Notes under the pieces: model-generated
Databases searched by the model: none
Told to the model about the DNA's origin: nothing
What the model saw: the letters and a program-made list of their open reading frames with translations, nothing else
Assembly: GCF_900129125.1 (NCBI RefSeq)
Contig: NZ_FQVJ01000013.1
Span: 1 to 64,000, forward strand
Direction of reading: 5' to 3'
Length of the DNA: 64,000 nt
From: Acidocella aminolytica 101 = DSM 11237
Lineage (GTDB): Bacteria > Pseudomonadota > Alphaproteobacteria > Acetobacterales > Acetobacteraceae
Shown: positions 17,190 through 28,873 of the stretch, piece after piece
How the letters are laid out: every line of letters starts with the position of its first letter
Numbering within the stretch: position 1 is the stretch's first letter
Translations under genes and position numbers: made by a program

Positions 17190-18625
17190 AACGGTAGTTT
17201 TTCCTGTATCTTCGCCGCACTGGGCAAATCGCTTTCCTTAAAGCCACCGCCGAGATCCTGGTAGAGGGCGATGCTGGCCAGCAAACGGCTCTGCTGAATT
17301 GAGAGCGCCGTCTGCTGATCCGAGAGCAACGTGACCTGGGCACTAACCACTGTGGTATAATCCACCGTTCCGGCACGGTATTCGTTCAGGGCAATCTGCG
17401 CGGCGCGAGTGGCGTCTGCCACGGCACGGGCCTGTACCTCGGCCTGGCGGGCATAGATCTGCAGGTTGGAGAGGTCATTCTCCACATCCTGGAAGGCGCT
17501 CAGCACGGTCTGCCGGTAGGTTTCCACGCTCTCCATATAGGCCGCCTCCGCCGCCGTCACCGCTTGGCCGCGCGCACCACCTTCAAACAAATTCCCCGTC
17601 ACGGTCGCGCCTAACGACCAGAGCTCGTTCGAAGCATTAAACAACCCCAAGATCGGGTTGGCCGAGAACCCGCCCAGCGCCGACAGTGACAAAACCGGAT
17701 AATACGCCGCCTCCGCCACCCCCACCAACGCATTCTGCGCGGCCATCGTGCGCTCGGCAGCGGCAATGTCCGGACGACGCTCCAACAGCGTGCTGGGCAC
17801 TTGCGGCGGCGCCACCGGCACCGTGGCAATCTGCGGCCCCTCGGGAATGGAAAGCTGCGCTGGCGCCTCGCCCATCAGCACGGCGATGGCATGCTCATAT
17901 TGTGCCCGGGCCACATGCTCAGCGATGAGGCTGGAGCGCGCGCCCTCCAGTTCAGTCTGCGCCGTGATCACGTCGGACTGCGACACTGTGCCCGCCGCAT
18001 ATTTATTCCGCGCGATCCGCAGACTCTCCTGGTACGCCGCCACGGTTTGCCGCAACAGCGCGATATTCGCATCGGCCGAGCGCAGATACACGTAATCAGA
18101 CGCCAACTGCGCCTGGGCACTCAGCGTGGCATTGGCCAGATCCGCCGCGCTCACCTGGGCGCTAGCCACATCGCTTTGAACCTGGCGGCGGATTTTGCCC
18201 CAGATATCCGGGCTCCAACTCGCCTGCCCCTCAAAGCTGCCGGAGGTGGTGGGGCCGCCATGGGTTACGGCGCTGGCTGTAGTTTCACCCGCGCGCGTGG
18301 CCGAGCCGGTCAGCCCCAGCGTCGGGAACAAGCCGCCCCGGGCCTCCTGCGCCAGCGCCACGGCCTGCTTGTAGGCGTAATAATCCGCCGCAAGCGTGGC
18401 ATTGTTCACGGCAACCTTGGCTTCCAGCCGGTTCAACTCCGAACTCTGGAAATTCTCCCACCATTGGCCCTTGGGGGAGGCATCGGCCGGCTCAGCCTTT
18501 ACCCAGCCGGGCGCGGCCTTGTAGGCGACGGGCACAGCGAGATGCGGCTTTTGATAATCCGGCCCCACCATGCAGCTTGAAAGACTCAACAAGCCCAGCA
18601 GCCCAGTCCACGCGATGCGCCTCAT
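17180..18625 (-). CDS. Outer membrane efflux lipoprotein (NodT/OprM family)
   Basis: A 481-residue TolC-type outer membrane factor. The N-terminus [18 protein letters not shown] carries a lipobox with Cys18, so the protein should be a lipoprotein. VGPDYQKP follows directly, the standard start of mature NodT/OprM proteins. Two repeats of the outer membrane efflux domain fill residues about 60-260 and 270-460. The ATG overlaps the mdtC stop as ATGA, so it is the last gene of the four-gene pump operon. It should form the trimeric exit duct for the two RND pumps. E. coli MdtABC uses the unlinked TolC; here a dedicated channel is in the operon. Confidence 0.92.
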   Translation of the reverse strand: MRRIAWTGLLGLLSLSSCMVGPDYQKPHLAVPVAYKAAPGWVKAEPADASPKGQWWENFQSSELNRLEAKVAVNNATLAADYYAYKQAVALAQEARGGLFPTLGLTGSATRAGETTASAVTHGGPTTSGSFEGQASWSPDIWGKIRRQVQSDVASAQVSAADLANATLSAQAQLASDYVYLRSADANIALLRQTVAAYQESLRIARNKYAAGTVSQSDVITAQTELEGARSSLIAEHVARAQYEHAIAVLMGEAPAQLSIPEGPQIATVPVAPPQVPSTLLERRPDIAAAERTMAAQNALVGVAEAAYYPVLSLSALGGFSANPILGLFNASNELWSLGATVTGNLFEGGARGQAVTAAEAAYMESVETYRQTVLSAFQDVENDLSNLQIYARQAEVQARAVADATRAAQIALNEYRAGTVDYTTVVSAQVTLLSDQQTALSIQQSRLLASIALYQDLGGGFKESDLPSAAKIQEKLPFQP

Positions 18626-21600
18626 GGCACCTCCACAATACTTCCTGAGCGCGGCGCGGCATTATCCCGCCCGCCGCGCAACTTCGTGGCAAGCCGCTCC
18701 AGCCAGAGATACAGAACGGGCGTCGTGTACAGCGTCAACGCTTGGCTCACCAGCAGCCCGCCAATGATGGTCAACCCCAGCGGTTGGCGCAACGCCGCCC
18801 CCTGGCCAATGCCAATCGCCAACGGCAACGCCCCCAGTACGGCGGCGAAGGTGGTCATTAAAATCGGCCGCAGGCGCAGACTCGCGGCCCGGAAGATCGC
18901 ATCCTCCGGTGCCAGGCCCTCGCCTCGCTGCAAGGCCAACGCGAAATCGATCATCAAAATGGCGTTTTTCTTCACGATGCCAATCAGAAGAATCACTCCG
19001 ATCAGCGCAATAATCGTCAGCGGTGTGTCCAGCATTAGCAAGAACAGCGTCGCCCCCACCCCCGCCGAGGGAATGGTGGAGAGAATGGTCAACGGGTGGA
19101 TCGTGCTCTCATACAAAATCCCCAGTACGATATAGACCGCCGCGAGCGCCGCCAGAATAATCAGTGGTTCGGAGGCTTGAGAGGATTCAAACACCGCCGC
19201 CGTGCCCGCAAAGCCGCCTTTAATGGTCAGCGGTACGTGGAGATCGTTCATGGTTTCTTGAATCAGCGCTGCCGCCGTGCCCAACGCCACGCCAGGCGGC
19301 AAAGAGAAGGAGATCGTCGCCGCAATCTGCCCGCCCTGGTGGTTCACCGTAATCGGGGTCGTGCCGGGGGAGATGGTGGCAAAGGCCGAAAGTGGCACCA
19401 TCGTCTCTTTATTGGTGCTGACCGCCGCGCCGGAGGAGGCATTCTTGATGCCAGTGATGGAATTGATAGCGGCGTTGGTGACGCTGTCCTCGGCAATGAC
19501 GGTGGTCGCAGCCGTGGCGCTGGTGCTACCAGTGGAGACCGACCCGGCGGCAAGCTGGGTCGAAGCCGTGCCGCTGGCGGTACCACCCGTGGTGCTGACA
19601 TAAATGCGTGCAAGATCCGCCGGCGTCTGCTGGTAACGCGGCGCGAACTCCATCACCACCTCATACTGGTTCAGCTCATTATAGATGGTAGACACAGTGC
19701 GCTGGCCAAATGCATCGTACAAGGTGGCGTCAATCTGCTCCGGCGTGATGCCAAAACGCGCGGCTTGCGCGCGGTTGATCCTGATATCCGTCTCCAGCCC
19801 CGCAGATTGCAGGTCGGAATTCACATCCACCAGCGCCTTGTTCTGCTTCAGCGCCGCGACAATCTTCGGCACCCATCGCTTCAGGCTCCCCAGGCTGTCG
19901 CTGGTCAGAGTGTATTGATATTCGGCATTGCTCTGCCGCCCGCCCGCGCGCAAGTCCTGGGCTGGAACCAGAAACGTCCGCGCCCCCGCAATCCGGGACA
20001 ACGGCCCCCGTAAACGCGCCACAACCTTCGCCGCGGAGGCAAGCCGGGCGCTCCGAGGCTTTAGGGTGACGAAGACAAAGGCGGAATTGGTTGAACGCCC
20101 ACCGGTAAAGCCGGAGACTGATTCTACAGCCGGATCTTCCTCGATGATCGCTTGTGCCTTAGCCATTTTTTCCTTCATCGCGGCGAAGGAGATGGATTGA
20201 TCCGCCTGCATGTTGCCAATCAACAGCCCGGTATCCTGCTGCGGGAAAAACCCTTTCGGCACCACCACAAACAAAGCGATATTCAGAATGATGGTGAGCA
20301 GAAAACCAAATCCGACCAGCTTGGAGTGACGCAGCGCCCAGCGCAAGGATTGTTCATATCCGCCCCGCATCCGGCTGAAGCCGCGTTCCATGGCATCTAG
20401 CAACCGGTGCGGCTTGCGCTCATCATGCCGGATCGGGCGCAACAGCAAGGCGCAGAGCATGGGCGTGGTGGTCAACGAGACCAGCAGCGAGATCAGGATG
20501 GTGATGCACAGCGTCTCCGCAAACTCACGGAACAACATGCCAACCAAGCCGGGCAGCAACAAAATCGGCACAAACACCGCAATCAGCGACAGGCTCATCG
20601 ACAGCACGGTGAACCCCACCTCAGCCCCGCCGCGCAGCGCCGCCTCCACGGGGGCCATCCCGGCTTCCAGATGGCGCATGGTATTTTCCGTCACCACCAC
20701 CGCATCATCCACGACGAACCCCGTGGCAATGGTCAGCGCCATCAGCGAAAGATTATCGATCGAGAACCCCAGCAGATACATCGGCCCGAATGCACCAATA
20801 ATCGAAACCGGCACGGCCAGTCCGGGGATCAGCGTGGCACGCTGTGAGCGCAGAAACACAAACACCACCCCCACCACCAGCAGCACGGCGATGAATAGCG
20901 TGCGCTCAGTATCATCCACCGCGGCGCGGATGGACTGGCTGCGGTCCATCGCGACAGCCACATGGATGGCGGGCGGCAAGGCGGCTTTAAGTTCCGGCAG
21001 TAGTGCCTTAATGGCGTCCACTGTCTTGATAATATTGGCGTCCGGCGTCCCGTGAATAATCACCAGCACCGCCGACTTGCCGTTATAAAGCCCAGCATTC
21101 TGAGTGTTTTCGACCGAGTTTTCGACCTTCGCGACATCAGACAGCTTCACTGCTTCGCCATTGCGATAAGCCACAACCAAACCCCGGTATTGCGACGCCC
21201 TCGTCGCCTGGTCGTTGGTGTAAAGCTGGTAACGCGTGGGGCCTACATCGAAATAACCCTTGGGCGAATTGGCATTCGCCGCCGCCAGCGCGGCTCGCAC
21301 GTCCTCAAGCCCGATGCCATATTGCGCTAGCTTTCCCGGCTGCAACTCCACCCGTACAGCCGGCAGAGCAGAGCCGCCTAGCTCCACCTCACCTACGCCG
21401 GTAACCTGCGAAAATTTCTGTCCCAGCACCGTATCAGCTGAATCATAAAGCTGGGCCGGTGTCATCGTGCCCGATGTCAGCGACAGAATCATAATCGGCG
21501 CATCGGCGGGGTTGAATTCATGATAGGTCGGATTAGCCCGCAAACTAGTCGGCAAATCTGCGCGCGCCGCCTGAATAGCCGCCTCCACATCACGCGCGGC

Positions 21601-21909
21601 GCCATTGATATCCCGGCTCAACCGAAATTGCAGCACAATGCGCGTGGACCCGATCCCCGATTGCGAGGTCATCTCAGTCACGCCGGAAATGGCCCCCAAA
21701 TGCCGTTCTAGCGGTGCGGCCACCGTCGAGGCCATTGTCTCCGGGCTGGCACCCGCCATCTGGGCCATGACCTGAATCGTCGGGAAAGCTATTTTCGGCA
21801 GCGGTGCCACCGGCATACGAGTAAATGCCAATATGCCAGAGAGCGCGATGCCAATGGTCAGCAAAATGGTTGCGACCGGCCGACGAATAAAGATCGCCGG
21901 TATATTCAC
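18622..21909 (-). CDS. mdtC: RND efflux permease, MdtC-like, with a low-complexity insert
   Basis: A 1095-residue inner-membrane RND pump driven by proton entry. The N-terminus ([44 protein letters not shown]) closely follows MdtC. The transmembrane relay aspartates appear in [13 protein letters not shown] near residue 400. It is longer than typical MdtC (about 1025) because of an insert at roughly residues 770-832, rich in Ser, Thr, Ala and Gly ([23 protein letters not shown]), just before VPLSAFATI in the second periplasmic half. The GTG start overlaps the mdtB stop as GTGA. MdtB and MdtC are known to assemble as a heterotrimer. Substrates cannot be deduced; bile salts and novobiocin are E. 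coli examples. Confidence 0.92.
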   Translation of the reverse strand: MNIPAIFIRRPVATILLTIGIALSGILAFTRMPVAPLPKIAFPTIQVMAQMAGASPETMASTVAAPLERHLGAISGVTEMTSQSGIGSTRIVLQFRLSRDINGAARDVEAAIQAARADLPTSLRANPTYHEFNPADAPIMILSLTSGTMTPAQLYDSADTVLGQKFSQVTGVGEVELGGSALPAVRVELQPGKLAQYGIGLEDVRAALAAANANSPKGYFDVGPTRYQLYTNDQATRASQYRGLVVAYRNGEAVKLSDVAKVENSVENTQNAGLYNGKSAVLVIIHGTPDANIIKTVDAIKALLPELKAALPPAIHVAVAMDRSQSIRAAVDDTERTLFIAVLLVVGVVFVFLRSQRATLIPGLAVPVSIIGAFGPMYLLGFSIDNLSLMALTIATGFVVDDAVVVTENTMRHLEAGMAPVEAALRGGAEVGFTVLSMSLSLIAVFVPILLLPGLVGMLFREFAETLCITILISLLVSLTTTPMLCALLLRPIRHDERKPHRLLDAMERGFSRMRGGYEQSLRWALRHSKLVGFGFLLTIILNIALFVVVPKGFFPQQDTGLLIGNMQADQSISFAAMKEKMAKAQAIIEEDPAVESVSGFTGGRSTNSAFVFVTLKPRSARLASAAKVVARLRGPLSRIAGARTFLVPAQDLRAGGRQSNAEYQYTLTSDSLGSLKRWVPKIVAALKQNKALVDVNSDLQSAGLETDIRINRAQAARFGITPEQIDATLYDAFGQRTVSTIYNELNQYEVVMEFAPRYQQTPADLARIYVSTTGGTASGTASTQLAAGSVSTGSTSATAATTVIAEDSVTNAAINSITGIKNASSGAAVSTNKETMVPLSAFATISPGTTPITVNHQGGQIAATISFSLPPGVALGTAAALIQETMNDLHVPLTIKGGFAGTAAVFESSQASEPLIILAALAAVYIVLGILYESTIHPLTILSTIPSAGVGATLFLLMLDTPLTIIALIGVILLIGIVKKNAILMIDFALALQRGEGLAPEDAIFRAASLRLRPILMTTFAAVLGALPLAIGIGQGAALRQPLGLTIIGGLLVSQALTLYTTPVLYLWLERLATKLRGGRDNAAPRSGSIVEVP

Positions 21910-24900
21910 GCGTGTTGCCCCCTTACCCGCCGCGCCAGCGCGTCGAAGGCGAGATAGATCACGGGTGTTGTAAACAGCGTCAGCACCTGGCTGACGAGCA
22001 AGCCACCTACGATGGCGATGCCGAGCGGCGCGCGCAGTTCAGCCCCCATGCCGCCGCCGAAGATCAACGGCAGGCCGGCGATCATGGCCGCGAGCGTGGT
22101 CATCAGGATGGGGCGGAAGCGCAGCAGCGCCGCCTCATAAATCGCCTCGCGGGGGGGCTTTTGCTCGCCGCGCTCAGCCTGCAACGCGAAGTCGATCATC
22201 ATGATCGCGTTTTTCTTCACGATCCCGATCAGCAGTACGATACCGATAATGCCGATTACCCCCAGCCCGTCGCCCGCCAGCCACAGAAACACCAGCGCTC
22301 CTATGCCCGCCGATGGCAAGGTGGACAAAATCGTCACCGGATGCACGAAACTCTCATACAATACGCCCAGCACGATATAGACCGCGATGATGGCCGCGAT
22401 GAGCAGATAAATTTCACTGCTCAGCGAGGTCTGGAACTGCGCCGCCGCACCCTGGAAAGAGGTTTGCATCGCCTTTGGCAGGTTCACGGCTTTTTCCACC
22501 CGTTCGATCGCATTCACCGCCTGCCCTAGCGTCGCCCCTGGCGCCAGATTGAAGGAGATGGTGGTCGCCGGAAACTGGCCGAGATGCTGAATCACCAGCG
22601 GCGCCTTCTCCACCTTAAAAGTGGCGATGGCCGATAATGGCACCTGCCCACCGGAGGATGAGGAAGACGGCAGATAAATATTCCCCAGTGAGGTCACTGA
22701 GGTCATCTTATCCGCCGGCACTCCCATGATAACCCTGAACTGATCGCTCTGGGTGAAAATGGTGGAAATGATGCGCTGACCAAACGCATCGTACAGCGCG
22801 TTATCCACGGTGGCAGGGGTAATGCCAAAGCGCGCCGCGTTGGTACGATTGATGTCGATATAAACCGAATCACCCTGCGCCTGCAGGCCGCTCGCCACGT
22901 CGGTGATTTGCGGCAGAGTCTGGAGTTTTTTCATCAGCTTCGGCACATAGCTGGTAAAATCGGCGGAATCCGGATCTTCAAGCACGAACTGATATTGGGT
23001 GGGCGATATCATCGTATCCAGCGTCAGGCTCTGCACCGGCTGCAAATAAAGCGAGATACCGGGAATATCCGCCACCGCCTTGTTCAACCGGGGGATCAGC
23101 CGCGCGGCGCTGAGACGGCGCTCTGATTTCGGCTTCAGATTGATCAGAAACCGCCCCTGGTTCAGCGTAGTGTTGGTGCCGTCCACACCGATATAAGAGG
23201 TCAGGCTGACCACATCCGGGTCTTTCAGCAAGGCATCGGCTAGCTGTTGCTGATGCTGGGCCATGGCCGCGTAGGATGTACTTTGCGCCCCCTGGCTGAT
23301 GCCCTGAATCTGCCCAGTATCCTGCACCGGGAAAAATCCTTTCGGGATAAAGGCATAAAGCAAAACCGCCAGGAAAAAACTTCCAACCGCCACACCAAGC
23401 GTGAGGCGGGTATGCTCCAGCACCCAGCGTAACCCGCGTCCATATGCCGCCACCACACGCGCAAAATAAGCCTCCGCCACCCGCGCGATATGGCCCGGAT
23501 GCTCCTCCGACGCCGGGTGCAGCACGCGCGCACACAGCATCGGCACCAATGTCAGCGACACCACGGCGGAGATAACGATTGTCACCGCCAATGTCACCGC
23601 GAACTCAGAAAAGAGTCGCCCCACCACATTTCCCATGAACAAAAGCGGGATCAGCACGGCGATCAGCGAGACAGTGAGCGAAATGATGGTGAATCCCATC
23701 TGTCCCGCCCCTTTCAACGCCGCCTGCAACGGGCTCTCGCCCATCTTCAGATAACGGGAGATATTCTCAATCATCACAATCGAATCATCCACCACGAACC
23801 CAGTCGCAACGATCAGCGCCATCAGTGAAAGATTATTGAGTGAGAACCCTGCCAGATACATAAAAGCCAGCGTGCCGATCAACGAAACCGGCACCGAGAT
23901 GGACGGAATAATGGTCGCACGCAGGCTGCCGAGGAACAGATAAATCACCACCACGACAAGAAAGATGCTAAGCAGCAGCTCAAACTCCGCCTCCTGCACA
24001 GAAGCGCGAATAGCGGTTGTACCATCGCTCATCACCGCGATCTGCAACGCCGCGGGCAGCCCCGTGGTCAGGCGCGGCAACGCTTTTTTTATGTCATCAA
24101 CCGTCTGGATGACATTAGCGTTGGGCTGTCGCTGGATGTTCAAAATAATAGCAGGCGTTCGGTTGGCCCAGGCACCCAGTTCCGCATTCTCCGGCGCGGC
24201 GATCACCTTTGCCACATTCTTCAAAAAAACTGGCGTGCCGTCTTTATACGCAATAACGAGGTTTTCATATTGCGAGGGTTCGCTGATCTGATCGTTATCA
24301 TTGATCGTATAATTTTGCTGCGGCCCAGAAAAACTGCCCTTAGGCGAATTCACATTGAGATTGGCAATGTCCGTGCGGATATTGTCGATAGAAATGCCAT
24401 AAGCTGCCAGCGCCTGCGGGTTTACCTCAATCCTGACCGCAGGCTTATGCCCACCGGAAACAGACACCAGCCCCACGCCTGGAATTTCTGAAATCTTCGA
24501 AGCCAAGCGCGCATTCACGATCTGCTGAACATCGGTCAGCCGCAAGGTCTTGGAGGTGATCGCCAATGTCATGATCGGCGCGTCGGCCGGGTTCACCTTG
24601 TTATAAATCGGCGGCGCCGGAAGATCCGACGGCAGCAAATTACCCGCCGCGTTAATGGCTGCCTGCACTTCCTGTTCCGCGACATCCATGCTCAGCGAAA
24701 GATCGAATTGCAACGTGATAACCGACGCCCCGGCCGAACTTTGGCTGGACATCTGCTGCAACCCGGCCATCTCACCCAATTGGCGCTCCAATGGCGCGGT
24801 AATCGCAGTGCTGACCACATCCGGCGATGCGCCCGGATAGAATGTCTCAACCTGAATTGTCGGATAATTCACTTCCGGCAGCGCCGCGACCGGCAGAAAT

Positions 24901-24989
24901 TTCAGCGCCACCAAGCCGACCAGCACAAACGCAATCATCAAAAGCGATGTCGCGACCGGCCGGAGAATAAAAAGCCGAGATGGATTCAC
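21906..24989 (-). CDS. mdtB: RND efflux permease, MdtB-like
   Basis: A 1027-residue RND pump. [49 protein letters not shown] and [20 protein letters not shown] are close to MdtB rather than MdtC, so the two neighbours are not a recent duplication but the two distinct subunits of the MdtB2C heterotrimer. The relay aspartates are in [13 protein letters not shown]. Length is normal and no insert is present. The GTG start overlaps the mdtA stop as GTGA and the stop overlaps mdtC, pointing to tight translational coupling and fixed stoichiometry. Confidence 0.93.
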   Translation of the reverse strand: MNPSRLFILRPVATSLLMIAFVLVGLVALKFLPVAALPEVNYPTIQVETFYPGASPDVVSTAITAPLERQLGEMAGLQQMSSQSSAGASVITLQFDLSLSMDVAEQEVQAAINAAGNLLPSDLPAPPIYNKVNPADAPIMTLAITSKTLRLTDVQQIVNARLASKISEIPGVGLVSVSGGHKPAVRIEVNPQALAAYGISIDNIRTDIANLNVNSPKGSFSGPQQNYTINDNDQISEPSQYENLVIAYKDGTPVFLKNVAKVIAAPENAELGAWANRTPAIILNIQRQPNANVIQTVDDIKKALPRLTTGLPAALQIAVMSDGTTAIRASVQEAEFELLLSIFLVVVVIYLFLGSLRATIIPSISVPVSLIGTLAFMYLAGFSLNNLSLMALIVATGFVVDDSIVMIENISRYLKMGESPLQAALKGAGQMGFTIISLTVSLIAVLIPLLFMGNVVGRLFSEFAVTLAVTIVISAVVSLTLVPMLCARVLHPASEEHPGHIARVAEAYFARVVAAYGRGLRWVLEHTRLTLGVAVGSFFLAVLLYAFIPKGFFPVQDTGQIQGISQGAQSTSYAAMAQHQQQLADALLKDPDVVSLTSYIGVDGTNTTLNQGRFLINLKPKSERRLSAARLIPRLNKAVADIPGISLYLQPVQSLTLDTMISPTQYQFVLEDPDSADFTSYVPKLMKKLQTLPQITDVASGLQAQGDSVYIDINRTNAARFGITPATVDNALYDAFGQRIISTIFTQSDQFRVIMGVPADKMTSVTSLGNIYLPSSSSSGGQVPLSAIATFKVEKAPLVIQHLGQFPATTISFNLAPGATLGQAVNAIERVEKAVNLPKAMQTSFQGAAAQFQTSLSSEIYLLIAAIIAVYIVLGVLYESFVHPVTILSTLPSAGIGALVFLWLAGDGLGVIGIIGIVLLIGIVKKNAIMMIDFALQAERGEQKPPREAIYEAALLRFRPILMTTLAAMIAGLPLIFGGGMGAELRAPLGIAIVGGLLVSQVLTLFTTPVIYLAFDALARRVRGQHA

Positions 24990-26209
24990 GGGCCAGCCTT
25001 CGTGTTCTGGCCTTTATGAGAGGAGGCAACAGGCGTCAGGGTTTCCTGGGTGCCGTTGGTCGTCACCGTCTCACGGCCCGTGACCATGACCTTGCTACCA
25101 TCCGCCAGCCGGTCCACGCCATCCACCACCACCACCTCACCCGGCTTCAGCCCTTTGGTGATGACAGTGTTAATGCCATCCGTCGGCCCCATGATCACGG
25201 GTTGCACCTTTACCTTATCGTCCGGCTGCAACACATACACATAGGTGCCTGGTGCGCCTTCCTGCACCGCGGGGCTAGGAACCAGCGTGGCGTTCTCCAG
25301 CGTCTTCACCAACAGATGCACATTCACAAACTGATTCGGAAACAGCTTATTGTCCCTGTTGGGAAAGTCCGCGCGCAGCTTCACCATGCCAGTGGAGGTG
25401 TTCACCTGATTATCCACTGCGGTCAGCGTACCTTCCTCCAGCTTGGTCACGTCATCACTGCCATAGGCGCTAGCGGTCAACGTCTTACCGGCTTCAATCT
25501 GTTCCAGAACAGGTGTGAGATTTTGCTGCGCGACCGAGAAAATCACCGTAGTGGGATTCGTGGTCGTCACCACCGCAATGCCGGTGGAGGAGCTTGAAGT
25601 AATATAATTCCCCGGATCCACCAGCCGCAGGCCAATCCGCCCCGTCACTGGCGAGGTGATATGGCAATAAACCAGATCCAGCTTGGCGGAATCGATATTT
25701 GCACGGTCCCCCTTCACCGCCGCCGCATCCTGCGCCACCGTAAATTCTTGGTCAGATACGGTCTGGGCGGAAATACTGTCCTGCGCCGCCAGCTTCCTGT
25801 ACCGTGCCAGATCCGACCTCGCCTGGGCCAGACTGGCTATATCCTTCGCCAGGGCCGCCTGATATTGCGCAAGCTGGATCTCATAGGTCCGCGGGTCGAT
25901 CTGCGCCAGGAACTGCCCCTTTTGCACCATCTGCCCCTGCTTGAAGCCCACCTTGGTCAGATACCCGCTAATCTGCGGCATAATGGTCACCGTGTCCGTC
26001 GGGGTCACCGTGCCCAGCTCATCCAGCACCACCTTCATCGGCCCGCTGGTGACCGTCGCCACCCCAACAGCTGGCACGCTCTGCCCCGCAAAAGCCTTTC
26101 TGTGCCCCGTGTGACGCCACCAAACAAAAGCTACAAGCAACACAAAAGCGCCGAATAAAGCCCAACGCCCCCGACCGCCAAAATGGCCAGAACTAGATCC
26201 AAACAACAA
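24986..26209 (-). CDS. mdtA: RND periplasmic adaptor (membrane fusion protein), MdtA-like
   Basis: A 407-residue adaptor that bridges the RND pump to the outer-membrane duct. An N-terminal membrane anchor ([16 protein letters not shown], residues about 16-31) precedes the barrel-sandwich and lipoyl parts ([31 protein letters not shown]), a coiled-coil hairpin (about 110-180) and the beta-barrel and membrane-proximal domains. The annotated start is TTG at 26209 with GGGAG nearby. A TATAAT on the minus strand at 26224-26229 would start transcription inside that leader, so either this box is not the promoter or the start lies further in; the start is uncertain. It is the first gene of mdtA-mdtB-mdtC-NodT. 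Confidence 0.9.
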   Translation of the reverse strand: MLFGSSSGHFGGRGRWALFGAFVLLVAFVWWRHTGHRKAFAGQSVPAVGVATVTSGPMKVVLDELGTVTPTDTVTIMPQISGYLTKVGFKQGQMVQKGQFLAQIDPRTYEIQLAQYQAALAKDIASLAQARSDLARYRKLAAQDSISAQTVSDQEFTVAQDAAAVKGDRANIDSAKLDLVYCHITSPVTGRIGLRLVDPGNYITSSSSTGIAVVTTTNPTTVIFSVAQQNLTPVLEQIEAGKTLTASAYGSDDVTKLEEGTLTAVDNQVNTSTGMVKLRADFPNRDNKLFPNQFVNVHLLVKTLENATLVPSPAVQEGAPGTYVYVLQPDDKVKVQPVIMGPTDGINTVITKGLKPGEVVVVDGVDRLADGSKVMVTGRETVTTNGTQETLTPVASSHKGQNTKAGP

Positions 26210-26308
26210 ACCCAGCTCCCGTGATTATACTACATGGGATGCTATACTGGTCCTGACCTGTTTTGTCCTTGTCACCAGAAAAACAGTGAATGACAAAAGG
26301 TAACTTGT

Positions 26309-26875
26309 TTAGGGGAGCGGCGCGTTTTCCAAGCTAGGCAACGGCAGTCCCGCGATCCAGGGCACCAAAGCATACAGCAATGTCAGCACCAGGCTGGCCG
26401 CCAGCATTAAAAACGCACGCCAACCCGTGATCTGCAAGCCAGATTTGAACACAAACCAACGGTTCCAGAGCAGATACAGGCCAATAAGCCCCACAATCCC
26501 GATTTCCACCTGGTTCATGGGCAAGCCAAACTGCACAATGATGGATCCAAGCAGCGCCGCCAAAAAGAGCAAGGGCAAAACCAGCCAGAAGCACCAGTTA
26601 AGGGCCGTAGCTGTACGTAGCCATGCGTCCCGGCGGCCAAACAGCCGGGAAAACTCAAAGGTCAGTACCGGCAAGGTGAGCACAGCGCATAACCGCGACA
26701 TCAGCCCCACAAGACCCGCCCTCCAATCTCCGCCAACGGCCGTAATAAACGCCCCCACCAAAGGAAACGCTATAAGCGGTGCCAGCGAGGCGGAAAAAGC
26801 TTCCAGCGTGCCGGAAAACTCCTCTATCCCCTTGGCGTTGCCGCGCGCCAGCATCAGAAGCCCTTGCAGGATCAT
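26309..26875 (-). CDS. Uncharacterised inner-membrane protein downstream of dapE
   Basis: A 188-residue protein with five or six hydrophobic segments (for example PLIAFPLVGAFITAV near residue 35, LPLLFLAALLGSIIV near 100, AFLMLAASLVLTLLYALVPW near 155). I do not recognise a named family. Its ATG overlaps the dapE stop as ATGA, so it is the third gene of dapD-dapE-orf and is translated with them. A role in envelope or cell-wall precursor metabolism is suggested only by this position. The next gene (mdtA) is upstream of its stop by about 100 bases on the same strand but belongs to another operon reading the same way. Confidence 0.75.
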   Translation of the reverse strand: MILQGLLMLARGNAKGIEEFSGTLEAFSASLAPLIAFPLVGAFITAVGGDWRAGLVGLMSRLCAVLTLPVLTFEFSRLFGRRDAWLRTATALNWCFWLVLPLLFLAALLGSIIVQFGLPMNQVEIGIVGLIGLYLLWNRWFVFKSGLQITGWRAFLMLAASLVLTLLYALVPWIAGLPLPSLENAPLP

Positions 26876-27969
26876 AGGCAGAACTCCTTGATCAAGGCCT
26901 CATAAATATCCGCGAGCTGCTCAAGCTCCGCTATCGGAACGGCCTCATTGACCTTATGCATGGTGGTCCCCACCAGCCCGAACTCCGCGACTGGGCAGTA
27001 GCGGGAGATAAACCGTGCGTCGGACGTGCCGCCACCGGTATTGCGGTCTGGCGCGCGCTTTGTCACCGTTTCAATGGCCCGGACTAGAGCGCCGATTTCA
27101 TCGCCCGGCTGCGTCAGGAATGATTCGCCCGAAACCTTAACGGCAAGCGTTACATCCGGCGCGTACCGGGCCAGCACATCCTTGATCCAGGCGGTCAGGG
27201 ACGCGCCACTATGCAGGTCATTGAAGCGGATATTCAACTTTGCCACCGCTTCCCCGGGAATCACATTGGACGCCTTGTTACCGACATCCACGGTCGTGAC
27301 CTGCAAGCTCGAAGGTTCAAAAAACTCAGACCCTTCATCCAGCCGTCGCTCGGTGAGCTCGGTCAAAACAGGAATCAGCTTGTGCACGGCATTATCAGCC
27401 AAATGCGGATAAGCGGCATGGCCCTGACGGCCCGGCATGGTGATGGTGGCGTTCAGGCTGCCGCGCCGTCCCACCTTCACCACATCCCCCAGGCAGGTCT
27501 TGCAGGTTGGCTCCCCTACCACACAGAAATCCGGAATTTTACGGTGGGCCTGCATCCATTCCAGAACACGCACGGTACCATCCACCGCGTCGCCTTCCTC
27601 ATCCCCGGTGATCAGCAGCGAGACATGCCCGGGCACGCGCGACAAGGCGGCCACAAAGGCGGCGATACCGCCTTTCATGTCCACCGCCCCGCGCCCATAC
27701 AGCAGGCCGCTCTGCTCTTCAGCCGCGAAAGGCGGATGAGACCAGCCCTCACCCGGTGGGACCACATCCGTATGTCCCGCGAAACAAAGATGCCGCCCCG
27801 GCCCTTTGCGTTCAGCGAAAAAATTCTCGATCTCGCCGAATTTCAGCCTCGCGACCTCAAACCCTAGCCCCTCCAGCGCGGAAATCAGCACACCCTGCGC
27901 CCCGGCGTCGGCAGGGGTCACAGACGGGCAGCGCAGCAAATCGCGCAGAAGGACGGGCGCGGAAATCAC
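26872..27969 (-). CDS. dapE: Succinyl-diaminopimelate desuccinylase
   Basis: A 365-residue zinc M20-family peptidase that removes succinate from N-succinyl-LL-diaminopimelate in the lysine/peptidoglycan pathway. Metal-binding motifs are visible: [15 protein letters not shown] (His) near residue 65, [11 protein letters not shown] (bridging Asp) near 95, [12 protein letters not shown] (catalytic Glu) near 125, and the late [12 protein letters not shown]. The GTG start overlaps the dapD stop as GTGA. Its direct coupling to dapD, the enzyme two steps earlier, confirms the assignment over other M20 peptidases. Confidence 0.95.
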   Translation of the reverse strand: MISAPVLLRDLLRCPSVTPADAGAQGVLISALEGLGFEVARLKFGEIENFFAERKGPGRHLCFAGHTDVVPPGEGWSHPPFAAEEQSGLLYGRGAVDMKGGIAAFVAALSRVPGHVSLLITGDEEGDAVDGTVRVLEWMQAHRKIPDFCVVGEPTCKTCLGDVVKVGRRGSLNATITMPGRQGHAAYPHLADNAVHKLIPVLTELTERRLDEGSEFFEPSSLQVTTVDVGNKASNVIPGEAVAKLNIRFNDLHSGASLTAWIKDVLARYAPDVTLAVKVSGESFLTQPGDEIGALVRAIETVTKRAPDRNTGGGTSDARFISRYCPVAEFGLVGTTMHKVNEAVPIAELEQLADIYEALIKEFCL

Positions 27970-28790
27970 GCGCGCAACAGCTCGTTGATGGAGGTCTTGG
28001 ACCGCGTCTGCGCATCCACACGCTTCACGATCACCGCGCAGGCCAAGCTGGGCGAAGTCGGCGTCTTGCCCGGCAGCGCGCCCGGTACCACCACGGAATA
28101 AGGCGGTACCTTGCCGTAGAACACCTCACCCGTCTCACGGTCCACAATCTTGGTAGAAGCCCCCAGGAACACGCCCATGGACAGCACCGCTCCCTGCCCG
28201 ACAATCACACCTTCAGCGACTTCGGAACGCGCGCCGATAAAGCAGCCAGCTTCGATGATTACCGGATTGGCCTGCAACGGCTCCAGCACGCCGCCAATGC
28301 CAACACCGCCGGAGATATGGCAGTCCTTGCCGATCTGCGCGCAGGACCCCACGGTCGCCCAGGTGTCGATCATAGTGTTCTCGCCCACATAGGCGCCGAC
28401 ATTGGTGAAGCTCGGCATCAGCACCACGCCGGGCGCGATGTAGGCAGAACGGCGCACCACTGCCCCCGGTACGGCGCGCATACCGGCGGCGGCAAAGCGC
28501 GCCTCGTCCCATCCGGCGAATTTCACCGATACCTTATCGTAAACCGGCGCGCCACCGGCGCCGCCCTGAATCACATTCGGGTACAGCCGGAAAGACAGCA
28601 ACACTGCTTGCTTCAGCCACTGGTTGACCACCCAGCCTTCCGCCCCCGGCTCCGCAACGCGTGCCTTGCCCGAATCGAGCAGCTCCAGCGCCGCCTCAAT
28701 CGCCTCACGCACCGCACCCTGCGTGGCGGGCGAGATATCGCCACGGTTTTCCCAGGCTGCTTCAATGGCGGCTTTCAGATCGGTGCTCAT
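27966..28790 (-). CDS. dapD: Tetrahydrodipicolinate N-succinyltransferase
   Basis: A 274-residue left-handed beta-helix acyltransferase that succinylates tetrahydrodipicolinate from succinyl-CoA. Hexapeptide repeats run through the middle ([37 protein letters not shown]) and the C-terminus. I choose the ATG at 28790 ([10 protein letters not shown]), which matches the family start and has GGGGAAAG upstream; the ATG/GTG frame at 28823 would put the first 11 codons inside a stem-loop. A strong stem-loop with a T-run lies just upstream (28804-28839), leaving little room for a promoter. Confidence 0.94.
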   Translation of the reverse strand: MSTDLKAAIEAAWENRGDISPATQGAVREAIEAALELLDSGKARVAEPGAEGWVVNQWLKQAVLLSFRLYPNVIQGGAGGAPVYDKVSVKFAGWDEARFAAAGMRAVPGAVVRRSAYIAPGVVLMPSFTNVGAYVGENTMIDTWATVGSCAQIGKDCHISGGVGIGGVLEPLQANPVIIEAGCFIGARSEVAEGVIVGQGAVLSMGVFLGASTKIVDRETGEVFYGKVPPYSVVVPGALPGKTPTSPSLACAVIVKRVDAQTRSKTSINELLRA

Positions 28791-28803
28791 TTCGTCTTTC
28801 CCC

Positions 28804-28873
28804 AAAAATACGCGGCGGACCATGCGAAGAGTCCGCCGCCCCTGTCAACGAAACCGCCTGCTGGTTCAGGCGG
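28804..28873 (-). terminator. Two tandem stem-loops after serS, second one a likely intrinsic terminator
   Basis: On the minus strand, just past serS, CCGCCTG pairs with CAGGCGG (28867-28873 with 28854-28860; the serS stop lies in it). Next comes a perfect 9-bp stem GCGGCGGAC/GTCCGCCGC (28831-28839 with 28812-28820), followed by TATTTTT (rc of 28804-28810). The second has all parts of a Rho-independent terminator. It ends 13 bases before the dapD start. Confidence 0.7.

Noticed and set aside
17801-18580. Plus-strand 259-codon frame
   Set aside because: It is antisense to the outer membrane factor gene, which has a lipobox and the standard VGPDYQKP start.
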